Source of the DNA: Tengunoibacter tsumagoiensis
GTDB lineage: Bacteria; Chloroflexota; Ktedonobacteria; Ktedonobacterales; Ktedonobacteraceae
Reading direction: 5' to 3'
NCBI RefSeq assembly: GCF_003967535.1
Contig: NZ_BIFR01000001.1
Coordinates: 3,533,001-3,597,000, forward strand
DNA: 64,000 nucleotides
How positions within the stretch are numbered: position 1 is the first letter of the stretch; every line of letters starts with the position of its first letter. The position numbers and the translations under genes were made by a program. Positions 6,489 to 15,218 of the stretch are shown piece by piece. The notes beneath the pieces were generated by a model, which saw only the letters and a program-made list of their open reading frames with translations, ran no database searches and had not been told where the DNA came from.

Positions 6489-8918
6489 TTACACTTCCGC
6501 CATAAGCTCCTCTTCATGGCTGGATTCTGGCTCGCTGACAACACTATTCAGCTTGCCGGGCCACCAGTTCCATTTACCCAGGAGCAGAACGACGCCCGGG
6601 ACCAGAAGACCACGTACGACAAAGGTATCCATCAGAATACCGACCGCCACACAGACGCCCAGCTGGTAGAGAATATTTAAAGGCAAAGTCGTTAAGACCG
6701 CGAAGGTACCGGCAAGGATCAGACCAGCCGATGTAATCACTCCACCCGTTCGTGATACGGCAAAAGGAACCCCATCCTCCAGATTATGCCGCTGAGCCTC
6801 TTCACGGACACGCGACATCAAGAAAATGGTATAGTCAGCTCCTAGCGCAACCAGAAAGATGAAGGTGTAGAGCGGGATCGCATAGTTAAAGCCATCCTGA
6901 CCCTCAATATGCTGGAAGAAGAACGCACAGGCTCCAATCGAAGCCACAAAGTTCAGCGTCACAGCCCCCAGGAGATAGAGAGGAGCAATCAGACTGCGCA
7001 GTAGGAGCCCCAGGACGATTGCAACCAGGATCAGCACCACTGGAACGATCAGATAGGTATCATGCAGATTGTACTGATAGGTATCGGCCAGTTCAGCCGT
7101 CTGACCCGATAGATAGCCATCGGCGTCCAGATGATTATCGTGCAGCGCCTGATTTAGAGCCGAGCGCAATGGATCAATCACATTGATACCATCCAGCGAA
7201 TAGGGATCATCTTTAAGCACCACCGAGAACTGAGCCGTACTATTATCAGGCGAGACGTAGGTGCTACTCGCCGCAAAAGCTCCAATCAGCGCCACTTGCT
7301 GAGGATTAACTGGCTGACAGGTAGGACCCTGACAGGGACCAGGGCCTGAGGTTGGCTGTTGCGTGAACTTCCCGCTACGAATAGCCTGTTTGAGGCTCTC
7401 TGGCAGCGAAGCCAGTCCTTTTTGCAGGACAGCAGGATCAACAATTGGCTGCGCACCATCAGGCCGGGTTGGACCCTGAACCTTCGCCACCCCTGTACTC
7501 TTCTGCAAGGCCACTGCGACCGCATCAAGCTCGGTCAGATGCTGATAGACATCGGCCTGATCGCCTTTGAGCTTCACCAGAACGGTCGTTGGAGCCAGTG
7601 TGCCCGCAGGAAAATGCTTCTGAAGCGCTGCATACCCCTCGGTTGCATCGGTTGGATTGCGAAACGACGTCAACAGATTAAATGTCGGGACAGAACCAAT
7701 ATTGCCCAGCGCCAGAATACCGAGCAGAAGCAGGCTCCCAACAGTTGCCAGAATACGATGCTTCGCCGTCCAGAGTCCCAGACGTCCCCAGAACCCCTTC
7801 AAACTCTTTACATCAGACTCACGTGCAACCTCTGGAGTATATCGGGGCACAAAAGGCCAGTAGGCAGCTCGACCAACCCAGACCAGGAGAGCCGGGACCA
7901 GCGTCAGACCAGCAACCAGCATAATGGCAACAGCAATGGCCAGCGTCAGACCCAGTGAATTATACAGATTGATCGCCGTAAAGACCAGCGTCAGCAGGCT
8001 GAGGATCACGGTGCCAGCGCTCGAAGTAATCGCTTCACCAACAGCACGCATCGTCGTGCGCATCGCCAGATACTTATCCTCAGTATACTGCAACTCCTCG
8101 CGGAAACGCGAAGCCACAAAAATACTATAATCTGTCCCCGCACCAAAGAGAAGTACCGTCATAATTGAGGATGCCTGCTGGCTCACACTAAAAAGCCCGG
8201 CATGAGCAGCGAAGCCCAGACAGGCATTCACAACCTGGAGAGCCCAGCCGACCGCAATCAAAGGCAGAAAGGCCAGAATAGGTGAACGATACAGCAGGAT
8301 CAAGAGCACCAGAACCAGCACAACCGTCCCTAATAACAGCGACACATCGGTTGCTGAGAAGATCAATACGGCATCGGCAACCACGCCCGCCGGTCCCGTC
8401 ACATGCGCCTCAAGCGACGTATTAGCCGTTGTCTGCTTGAGGTAATCTCGGATATGCTTAACGCTATCCTGAAACGTCTGGCTTGAGCTCTCACCCGTCA
8501 TCGTAGCAACCATCGTCATCGTAGTCTTATCTTCAGATTGAAGCTGCGATGCCGCTTGAGGCACTGTAAAGATCGAGAGAACAGGCCCAACGAGAGCTGG
8601 CTTCTGATCCGATGTCAGCCAATCGCTCACCTGCCGGGCCCTGGCGAGATCATCACTGCTCAACCCTTTGGCATCCGAAAAAACAAGAATTGCAGGAGTC
8701 CCTTTGCTACTGGGAAATTCTTTCAATAGCAAGCGAGAGGCCACCTCTGAGCGCGAATCAGCCGGAATATTTTGCGCCGAATTATTATAGACGCTGGCAA
8801 GCGAAGGTGCTAACAGTACCAGCACAACGGCAAGAACCAGCCAGAGCGCAATCGTGACAAACTTGCCACGCCTGGATGAGGCTGCATCGGTAAACCTATG
8901 TAAGAGGCGTGTAATCAC
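6489..8918 (-). CDS. MMPL-family RND transporter
   Basis: An 809-residue inner-membrane transporter of the MMPL branch of the RND superfamily (proton-driven export of lipids or drugs). An N-terminal membrane segment (about residues 20-42) is followed by a periplasmic-type domain and a bundle of five to six helices with GAGTDYSIFVASRFREEL at about 255-272. A second half repeats the plan, with GADYTIFLMSRVREEA near residue 690. These are the two MMPL hallmark loops, so the protein is full length. It starts at GTG with GGAGG about 7 bases upstream. A TetR-like palindrome about 100 bp upstream suggests repression by a regulator coded elsewhere. Cargo unknown. Confidence 0.92.
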   Translation of the reverse strand: MITRLLHRFTDAASSRRGKFVTIALWLVLAVVLVLLAPSLASVYNNSAQNIPADSRSEVASRLLLKEFPSSKGTPAILVFSDAKGLSSDDLARARQVSDWLTSDQKPALVGPVLSIFTVPQAASQLQSEDKTTMTMVATMTGESSSQTFQDSVKHIRDYLKQTTANTSLEAHVTGPAGVVADAVLIFSATDVSLLLGTVVLVLVLLILLYRSPILAFLPLIAVGWALQVVNACLGFAAHAGLFSVSQQASSIMTVLLFGAGTDYSIFVASRFREELQYTEDKYLAMRTTMRAVGEAITSSAGTVILSLLTLVFTAINLYNSLGLTLAIAVAIMLVAGLTLVPALLVWVGRAAYWPFVPRYTPEVARESDVKSLKGFWGRLGLWTAKHRILATVGSLLLLGILALGNIGSVPTFNLLTSFRNPTDATEGYAALQKHFPAGTLAPTTVLVKLKGDQADVYQHLTELDAVAVALQKSTGVAKVQGPTRPDGAQPIVDPAVLQKGLASLPESLKQAIRSGKFTQQPTSGPGPCQGPTCQPVNPQQVALIGAFAASSTYVSPDNSTAQFSVVLKDDPYSLDGINVIDPLRSALNQALHDNHLDADGYLSGQTAELADTYQYNLHDTYLIVPVVLILVAIVLGLLLRSLIAPLYLLGAVTLNFVASIGACAFFFQHIEGQDGFNYAIPLYTFIFLVALGADYTIFLMSRVREEAQRHNLEDGVPFAVSRTGGVITSAGLILAGTFAVLTTLPLNILYQLGVCVAVGILMDTFVVRGLLVPGVVLLLGKWNWWPGKLNSVVSEPESSHEEELMAEV

Positions 8919-9017
8919 GCGTAACCTCCAGTGATTAAGTCAATCAGGAAAATTAAAACAACTTTCAAACAACTTTTTTATCAGCCAATAAAAGAATAAG
9001 ACCGAAAATGCTCCTTA

Positions 9018-9033
9018 CTGACCCGCTGGTCAG
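9018..9033. promoter_or_regulatory. Putative TetR-type operator upstream of the MMPL gene
   Basis: The sequence ctgacc-cgct-ggtcag is a perfect 6+6 palindrome with a 4-base spacer, about 100 bases before the MMPL start. TGACC...GGTCA palindromes are typical sites of TetR/AcrR repressors of efflux pumps. No TetR gene is visible in the window, so this is inference. Confidence 0.45.
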
Positions 9034-9364
9034 AGGCCAGGATACCATCCTTACAGCCCTTCTGGCCCATTTCTCATAGAAGAGATGATCGAAATGGACA
9101 GGATCGGGTAATAATTTAGCTCCAAATATTTTATCATCTGATAAGGAAATTTAAAAGCCTCGACAATCATACAGATGATCATACAGAGGAGGAGAGGCTG
9201 CCTCTTTCGCTGACTGGTATGGAATAAATATGCAGGCATTGGGTGTTATTCTATACGTAGAGATGCTGATACATTAAAATTGTAAACATGGGCTAATAAT
9301 TATTCAAAAAACAGGCGATTCCTCTTGCAGACCATTCAGAAAAGCGGTATGCTATTTATATAAT

Positions 9365-9435
9365 TTCTAGAAATTATGCAAGGGCGACACGCAAACAGGG
9401 GCTGGCCCCCTTCTATACCTTCTAAAAATTATGCA
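9365..9435. repeat. Short direct repeat pair
   Basis: ttctagaaattatgca (9365) and ttctaaaaattatgca (9420) differ by one base and are 55 bp apart, flanking a GC-rich hairpin. Meaning unknown; they could be regulator half-sites. Confidence 0.5.
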
Positions 9436-9583
9436 ACGATAAAACAGAAACAACGGAAGGCTCCTACTTATTCGGCCATGGAATGGAGGGAGCAGTCCTG
9501 TAAGTAGATTGAGTATAGGCTGTCTCATGCCATGAGAAGGCCTTATTAACAATCATAACGGTATGAAAGGAGGACAGTTCTTC

Positions 9584-9760
9584 ATGCCTATCATAGATCG
9601 CAGCACGTGTATGGTATTTGATCGGCACAGTGTCAGAGAGAAAGCCACAGGTAAGAAGGATGATGCTGAATTTCAATCCATTTTCTATCAGGTTCCGCGC
9701 CTTCCGGGCTCAGACATTGGCAGTGGTACGCAGCCTCCTTACATTAGCGTTTGTGTGTGA
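9584..9760 (+). CDS. Short frame with strong RBS overlapping the glycosyltransferase start
   Basis: A 58-codon frame starting MPIIDRSTCMVF has AAAGGAGG (9566-9573) at good distance from its ATG. This is a better site than any near the glycosyltransferase start. Its codon use looks natural and it ends at a TGA within tttgtgtgtgaaaa at 9758-9760, exactly where the glycosyltransferase frame has a GTG (9753). Adding one TG unit would join the two frames. It may be the true N-terminus after a TG-repeat frameshift, or a leader coupled to the downstream gene. No homologue is recognised. Confidence 0.4.
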   Translation: MPIIDRSTCMVFDRHSVREKATGKKDDAEFQSIFYQVPRLPGSDIGSGTQPPYISVCV

Positions 9761-11639
9761 AAAGACAGATGGCTCATGGCTGCACCCTGCGAAAAAGCAG
9801 AAGCCGCTTATTACCAATGACCTGCTTCATCAAAAATCTATCACTGAAACCTTCCTGCACGAAATACAATCCCGCGCAGACAACAAGCATGAGATCACGC
9901 CGCCGATGGCAGCCTATGTCAGTCTGGCAGTACAGAGTGACCAAATAGCCATTGCTGAATTAAGCGGCTCGTTGCTTACAACACATTCTGTGCCATTGCA
10001 GGGCGAGGATTTTGCGGAAGCCAGCATCCACTGGTTGCGCGGACGAGCCCGCAGACAGCATCTAAGCTATGTTGCAGCCTCATTTCCCGCAGCAGAGCTG
10101 TCGGATGACCTGCTGTCACGTTTATGGTTACAAGATGATGTCGTGCCCTATCGCTATCATACAGATCAATTAGAGCCATCCCCAGGACTGACCAGGACGC
10201 CCAGGATCGCCGAAGGGGTAAAAGCGGTCTCGTCTCATTTTGATGCTAACCATATTGCAGAGACAAAACTGGGACCAGCCAACGAAGTACTGGTCACGGA
10301 ATTGGTCTCGCTCGAAGAATACCGACAGATTACATCCGCCAGAGATTTTATGCGCTTAACCACTCTCGCGCAACGCTTCCAGGGACGCCGGCTTGTCTTC
10401 TTAAGCGCTACTCCACAGGGTGGCGGGGTCGCGTTGATGCGTCATGCCCTTATACGTCTGCTCCGGCTGGTTGATGTGGATGCGCACTGGCATGTCCTCA
10501 TGCCACGAAAAGAGGCCTTTGATATCACCAAGACGAAGTTCCATAACGTCTTGCAGGCGGTTGCCAATCGTGAGGTTGAGCTGACAGCGGAGGAGAAACT
10601 GCGGTATGCCCTCTGGATGCGCGAAAATGCTCAATTGTTACAGCCAGTGTTTCGTGACGCTGATGTGATCGTGATCGACGATCCTCAGCCCTCAGGTCTG
10701 ATTCCATTTATCAAACAAGTAAATCCATCAGCAAAGATTATCTATCGCTCACATATCCAGATTATGGCCGACTTAACCAATCAAGTGGGCACACCTCAGT
10801 ATGCAACCTGGAGCTACCTCTGGGAAAATATTCAACTGGCTGATTGTTTTGTCAGCCATCCCATTGATCGGTTTATTCCAGCTATTGTTCCAGCTAAAAA
10901 GGTTTTTTACCTGCCAGCGACAACAGATCCTCTCGATGGCTTAAATAAGCCACTGACAGATGAGCAAACGGATAATTATCTGCGCATCTTCAATAGAATT
11001 GCCAGTGAGCAGCAGCAGACGCCACTGGATGTTGAGCGGCCTTATATTATTCAGATCGCCCGCTTTGATCCTTCAAAGGGGATTCCAGACGTTCTGGAGT
11101 CTTATCTAAAGCTGCGCCAGATGCTTGCAAAGCGGCGGATCCCTGAGCCACAACTGGTGATTACTGGCAATGGATCGATTGATGATCCCGATGGCAAGCG
11201 GGTACATGCCCAGACGTTACAGATCGTCGAGCAAGAGCCCTATAAGTCGTTTGCGCAGGATATCAAGATTGTGCGCTTGCCCCATCGCGACCAGATTCTG
11301 AACGCCTTACTTCGTCGCAGCGCTGTAGCACTGCAACTTTCAATTCGTGAAGGATTTGAGATCAAAGTCACGGAGGCTTTACTGAAGGGTATCCCGGTGA
11401 TCGCCTATAATGTCGGAGGGCTGCCATTACAGATCGAAAATGGGGTCAGTGGCCATCTGGTCCCTGTCGGCAATACCACGCGCGTAGCTGAGCATCTCTA
11501 TGAGCTGTTCAGCAATCCAGCCTACTATCAACGTATGAGCCAGGCGGCCTATAAGCGGGCCAATCCCGCGTACCTGACCATTCCCAATGCCATCTCCTGG
11601 CTCTCTCTGGCCCAAACAGAATCTCCCTCTTTTGGCTGA
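9660..11639 (+). CDS. Trehalose phosphorylase/synthase-like glycosyltransferase (GT4)
   Basis: A GT-B enzyme of family GT4 resembling retaining trehalose phosphorylase (fungal type) and archaeal TreT. SATPQGGGVALMRHAL, the nucleotide-sugar/phosphate loop region, lies at about residues 250-265, followed by DDPQPSGLIP, RSHIQ, IIQIARFDPSKGIPDV and the acceptor-side REGFEIKVTEALLKGIPVIA near the C-terminus. An N-terminal domain of about 220 residues precedes the GT-B core, as in the fungal enzymes. It would make or break trehalose in the cytosol. The start is uncertain: ATGs at 9660/9663 have a cramped AAGGA, GTG 9753 and ATG 9906 are alternatives, and a frame with a strong RBS overlaps the start. 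Family call is good; reaction direction and donor are not determinable. Confidence 0.72.
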   Translation: MMLNFNPFSIRFRAFRAQTLAVVRSLLTLAFVCEKTDGSWLHPAKKQKPLITNDLLHQKSITETFLHEIQSRADNKHEITPPMAAYVSLAVQSDQIAIAELSGSLLTTHSVPLQGEDFAEASIHWLRGRARRQHLSYVAASFPAAELSDDLLSRLWLQDDVVPYRYHTDQLEPSPGLTRTPRIAEGVKAVSSHFDANHIAETKLGPANEVLVTELVSLEEYRQITSARDFMRLTTLAQRFQGRRLVFLSATPQGGGVALMRHALIRLLRLVDVDAHWHVLMPRKEAFDITKTKFHNVLQAVANREVELTAEEKLRYALWMRENAQLLQPVFRDADVIVIDDPQPSGLIPFIKQVNPSAKIIYRSHIQIMADLTNQVGTPQYATWSYLWENIQLADCFVSHPIDRFIPAIVPAKKVFYLPATTDPLDGLNKPLTDEQTDNYLRIFNRIASEQQQTPLDVERPYIIQIARFDPSKGIPDVLESYLKLRQMLAKRRIPEPQLVITGNGSIDDPDGKRVHAQTLQIVEQEPYKSFAQDIKIVRLPHRDQILNALLRRSAVALQLSIREGFEIKVTEALLKGIPVIAYNVGGLPLQIENGVSGHLVPVGNTTRVAEHLYELFSNPAYYQRMSQAAYKRANPAYLTIPNAISWLSLAQTESPSFG

Positions 11640-11770
11640 TGCCATCCATAGGGATTGCCGCCTACAATTCACTACAAACCGGTCACTGTAAACCGGCAAT
11701 CCCTGACACGCACCCCATTGGCTTGTCGGCTAAATATGTTCAAGAGAGAATTGTAAGGGAGGAATAGTGT

Positions 11771-13360
11771 GTGAGTCGTTCAATAACTACAACCAGAGCA
11801 TTCACTCAGCCAGCTACCAGTTCAACACGGATCTTATGGGCCTGTATTATCGCAGGCATTCTCTTTGTCCTGGACTCGACGCTTCTATCCTGGATTGGAC
11901 CCGCAATTGCCAGAGATCTGCACGCAAACCCCGCCTCTGTCAGCATTCTCTCCTCGCTTTTTATTGTCACACTGGCTGCGGCCATTCTAGGAGCTGGTGC
12001 ACTGGCAGATCGCTATGGTCGCAAACGCCTTCTCCTGATTGGAGTGACCGCAGAAACGCTGCTCGCAACCCTGGCGGTCTTTACACCAACTGTTGGAGCG
12101 CTTGTCTTCATTCGCGCACTGGCTGGCATAGCCGGTGCCTTTGTGAGCCCTCTTACGATTGCCATTATTCGTGTCAATCTGCCAGAACGGGAGCATGCCA
12201 GGTCCATGGGGCTGTATCTGGGCATTCTGAATCTGAGCTCAGGGCTATCCGCCATCGTAATTCAACTGATCAATCAGACGTTTGGCTGGCGATCAACCTT
12301 TCTATTAATCATCTTGATGGGCCTACTGGCGTGGTTTATGCTCAGCGGCATTCCTGAAAGTTCTGCCACAGAACAGAAGCCCATTGATTGGCGCGGAATC
12401 ATTCTGGCTGGCATTGGCCTGGTTGGCCTGATCTATGGCTTAAATCTGGCAGCCACTCCCAGAGGCTTTAGCAATCTGGAGGCAGACGGCTTTATTCTGC
12501 TCGGCTTCGTCACACTGGGCCTTCTCATCTGGCATGAGAGCACCTGCGACCATCCCGTTCTGTCATTGGCGTTCTTGCGCCTGCCAGCGGTACAGATGGG
12601 ATGTCTGATTGCCCTTATTGTCCTCTTCGCGCAGGGCTGTGCGATCTTTCAGCTTACGTTGTATCTCCAGACCTACCTGGAGCGTTCGCCATTGCAGACC
12701 GCACTCTATCTCTTACCCTTTGCCTTTGCCTCTTATCTCGTCTGCCTCTTCATGGATCAACTCGTCCGGCGGTTCAACCGAAAAGTGCTCCTTATTGGAT
12801 CGCTTCTGATTATGCTGGCCGGTATCGCTGGTCTGGCGCTGACATTGGGGCCAGATAGTACCTTCTGGCATTTCCTTCTTCCCCTCATCTGTATCGGGGG
12901 AGGCGTCGTCATTGCCAATACGCTACGGGTCCAGATGATCATGGATGCCGCCTCAGTCGAATTAGCCGGTGAAGCCTCTGCTTTAAGCAATATCGTCGCA
13001 GATATAGGAGGGGCACTAAGTATTGTGCTCTCAACCTTGCTCGTCTCACTGTTTGCAGCTCAAGCGTACACCAGGCACCTTCTACAACTGGGAGTGTTGC
13101 GCGCCCACATCGATTCGTCACTGACGCTGCTAACAAAAGATCTTCAACCAACCTTTGCCAACCTCGGCGATCAGTATGGTATCAGTGAGTTCCAGGCTAA
13201 AGCCATCGTTGGCATCTATGAACAGGCCTATCTGTCCAGCGTTGTCCTTGTCTTCTGGCTCAGCGCACTTGCTCTTCTCGTTCTCCTCTTGCTCGTTGCT
13301 TTCCTCTTTTACCCACACAAGCACAAAAAACGGGCTAGCTGTAAGTCTAGCCCATTATAA
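11771..13360 (+). CDS. MFS transporter, DHA2 (EmrB/QacA) type
   Basis: A 529-residue membrane protein with about 14 hydrophobic segments, the usual size for the DHA2 drug:H+ antiporter group. The loop 2-3 motif GALADRYGRKRLLLIG is at about residues 76-91, and a proline/glycine-rich antiporter-type segment follows (ALAGIAGAFVSPLTIAI). It starts at GTG with GGGAGG about 8 bases upstream. It follows the GT4 gene by 131 bp on the same strand, but this gives no functional link. It acts at the cytoplasmic membrane; its substrate is unknown. Confidence 0.9.
   Translation: MSRSITTTRAFTQPATSSTRILWACIIAGILFVLDSTLLSWIGPAIARDLHANPASVSILSSLFIVTLAAAILGAGALADRYGRKRLLLIGVTAETLLATLAVFTPTVGALVFIRALAGIAGAFVSPLTIAIIRVNLPEREHARSMGLYLGILNLSSGLSAIVIQLINQTFGWRSTFLLIILMGLLAWFMLSGIPESSATEQKPIDWRGIILAGIGLVGLIYGLNLAATPRGFSNLEADGFILLGFVTLGLLIWHESTCDHPVLSLAFLRLPAVQMGCLIALIVLFAQGCAIFQLTLYLQTYLERSPLQTALYLLPFAFASYLVCLFMDQLVRRFNRKVLLIGSLLIMLAGIAGLALTLGPDSTFWHFLLPLICIGGGVVIANTLRVQMIMDAASVELAGEASALSNIVADIGGALSIVLSTLLVSLFAAQAYTRHLLQLGVLRAHIDSSLTLLTKDLQPTFANLGDQYGISEFQAKAIVGIYEQAYLSSVVLVFWLSALALLVLLLLVAFLFYPHKHKKRASCKSSPL
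13332..13353 (+). terminator. Small hairpin inside the 3' end of the MFS gene
   Basis: gggctag (13332-13338) and ctagccc (13347-13353) form a 7-bp stem that lies within the last codons of the MFS gene. Only a weak AT-rich tail follows, so termination is uncertain. Confidence 0.35.
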
Positions 13361-13698
13361 AGAAGGATTGGCGCTTCCTCTATAGGGTTGGGAGGTATAA
13401 GCATCCGAACTAACTTATGCCTCCAAAAGATGGTAGAGTTGGAGGAGGAAACTTCATCATTCACAGCGCTATTCTAAGGCATAAAAAACGAAAAATCAAA
13501 AGGTAAATTTCGATATAACAGATCGTCAAAAGATGAAACGCTTGGATGATATGGTATACTGTGGACAAAGAACCCGGGCACAGAAGGACTTATCAGGACA
13601 AAGAGCCGACCATCACCAGCACTCTCTGAGAGATCGTATGGAGGAGAAGCGCTCTTTTCTTACGCCCTTCTAAATTTTTGTTGGATAAAAGGCGAAAA
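13361..13698. other. Intergenic spacer, 338 bp
   Basis: No gene or clear structure. It should contain the promoter of the PLP enzyme gene; a TATACT-like hexamer at 13555-13560 has no convincing -35 partner. Confidence 0.4.
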
Positions 13699-15108
13699 AT
13701 GGTGAAAGAGAATACAGAACCTGCGATGGATGGGATGCACTACTTTTCATCCATTCTGGATGGAATTGGCAATACTCCGCTTGTACGATTAAATCGTATT
13801 GCAAGCGATGTCCCCCCTCTCGTTTTGGCGAAGATGGAGATGTTTAATCCTGGTGGGAGCGTCAAAGATCGCGTTGGGCCCGCCCTCATCGAATATTGTG
13901 AGCAGCAGGGCTGGCTTCGCCCTGGTGGCACCATTGTCGAGCCAACCAGCGGCAATACCGGCCATGGTCTGGCGATCGCGGCTGCCATTAAGGGCTACCA
14001 TTGCATCTTTGTCATGACGGATAAAGCCAGTGAAGAGAAACGCAGCCTGCTGCGCGCTTATGGAGCAGAAGTTGTCGTCTGCCCAAGTAGCGTCAATCAC
14101 GATTCTCCCGAATATTATAAAAACGTCGCCTATCGCCTCGCCAAAGAGATTCCAGGTGCCTGTTGTCCTGATCAATACTCGAATCCAGCGAACCCAGCAG
14201 CCCATTATGCATCGACGGGTCCAGAGATCTGGCGGGCTACTGCTGGCCGCATTACCGCTTTTGTGGCTGGCATTGGCACAGGCGGTACTATCTCAGGAAC
14301 CGCTCGCTATCTAAAAGAGCAGAATCCCGCCATTAAGATTATTGGTGCCGATCCACCGGGCTCTGTCTACTCTGGTGATACCCCTGGCCCATACAAAGTT
14401 GAGGGGATTGGCATGGATATGTACCCACGTAACTATGCGCCCGAACTGGTCGATGAAGTCATCCGCATCGATGATCGCTCCTCTTTCAACTGGGCTCGCC
14501 GCCTGGCTCGCGAGGAGGGTATCCTTACTGGCGGTTCAGCGGGAACGGCCCTTGGAGCCGCCCTCACCTATGCACGTCGTCTGACTCCGCAAGATGTTGT
14601 CGTTGTTCTGCTCCCCGATACCGGTCGTGGCTACCTGAGCAAGCAATATAACGAGACCTGGATGCGCGAAAATGATATGATCGTTCAGGCAGATGCTGAG
14701 CAGCCAACGCTCCATGATGTGCTGATCTATCGACGCAACCATGCTCATAGCATGCCTCTGGTTGTGAGCGTCCGACCCAGCGATTCCGTCGCTGACGCCG
14801 TCGAGCTCCTGCGCCGCTATGGCATTAGCCAGACCCCGGTCATGGAGAATCAGCAGATGATTGGGAGTCTGACCGAAGATCTTCTGCTCCGCCGCCTGGC
14901 AACGGGCGAGCCCTTAGAGACCTGCGCCGTGGGCGAGATTCAAGGACCGCCATTCCCCATCCTGGATGCTGACGCACCAACCAGCGAAGCCTACACACTC
15001 TTTAACGACTGTAGCTCTGCGGTCGCGGTCAGTAGCAAAGGAGAGCTGGCAGGCATTGTCACCAAGGCCGATCTGCTCGAATTCTGGGCCCACACACGCC
15101 ACCCATAA
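13699..15108 (+). CDS. PLP-dependent cystathionine beta-synthase / cysteine synthase with CBS domains
   Basis: A 469-residue fold-type II PLP enzyme. GNTPLVRLN opens the catalytic domain. The PLP lysine is K56 in GGSVKDR, PTSGNTGHGLA binds the substrate carboxylate, and GTGGTISG holds the PLP phosphate. After about residue 330, two CBS domains (about 345-465) follow, as in cystathionine beta-synthase, where they regulate activity. It condenses serine or O-acetylserine with homocysteine or sulfide. The ATG at 13699 has AAGG 6 bases upstream; the frame opens at a TTG 21 bases earlier. It is a single gene closed by a strong terminator. The choice between CBS and cysteine synthase is unresolved, though the CBS tail favours the former. 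Confidence 0.88.
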   Translation: MVKENTEPAMDGMHYFSSILDGIGNTPLVRLNRIASDVPPLVLAKMEMFNPGGSVKDRVGPALIEYCEQQGWLRPGGTIVEPTSGNTGHGLAIAAAIKGYHCIFVMTDKASEEKRSLLRAYGAEVVVCPSSVNHDSPEYYKNVAYRLAKEIPGACCPDQYSNPANPAAHYASTGPEIWRATAGRITAFVAGIGTGGTISGTARYLKEQNPAIKIIGADPPGSVYSGDTPGPYKVEGIGMDMYPRNYAPELVDEVIRIDDRSSFNWARRLAREEGILTGGSAGTALGAALTYARRLTPQDVVVVLLPDTGRGYLSKQYNETWMRENDMIVQADAEQPTLHDVLIYRRNHAHSMPLVVSVRPSDSVADAVELLRRYGISQTPVMENQQMIGSLTEDLLLRRLATGEPLETCAVGEIQGPPFPILDADAPTSEAYTLFNDCSSAVAVSSKGELAGIVTKADLLEFWAHTRHP

Positions 15109-15123
15109 GTCTTCGCCTATACA

Positions 15124-15163
15124 AAAAGGCTCTCATCCAACCATCGTTGGGTGAGAGCCTTTT
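15124..15163. terminator. Bidirectional rho-independent terminator
   Basis: aaaaggctctcatccaa (15124-15140) pairs with ttgggtgagagcctttt (15147-15163) with one mismatch, giving A- and T-tracts on both strands. It serves the PLP enzyme gene and the convergent HExxE gene. Confidence 0.9.
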
Positions 15164-15218
15164 GACAGTGCATCAAAAGAGTCAATGCGAAGACGCCCCA
15201 CTTATCACCTACAGAACG

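Larger units (their letters stand above)
8919..9659. other. Intergenic region between divergent genes
   Basis: The region contains the TetR-like palindrome at 9018-9033, a direct repeat pair at 9365 and 9420, a small GC hairpin (ggggctggcccc, 9398-9409) and a short frame with a strong ribosome binding site (9584-9760). A 62-codon minus frame at 9051-9239 is AT-rich and unlike a real protein. Promoters for both flanking genes must lie here. Confidence 0.55.

Noticed and set aside
9051..9239. 62-codon minus-strand frame
   Set aside because: AT-rich with a composition unlike neighbours, no RBS and no domain.
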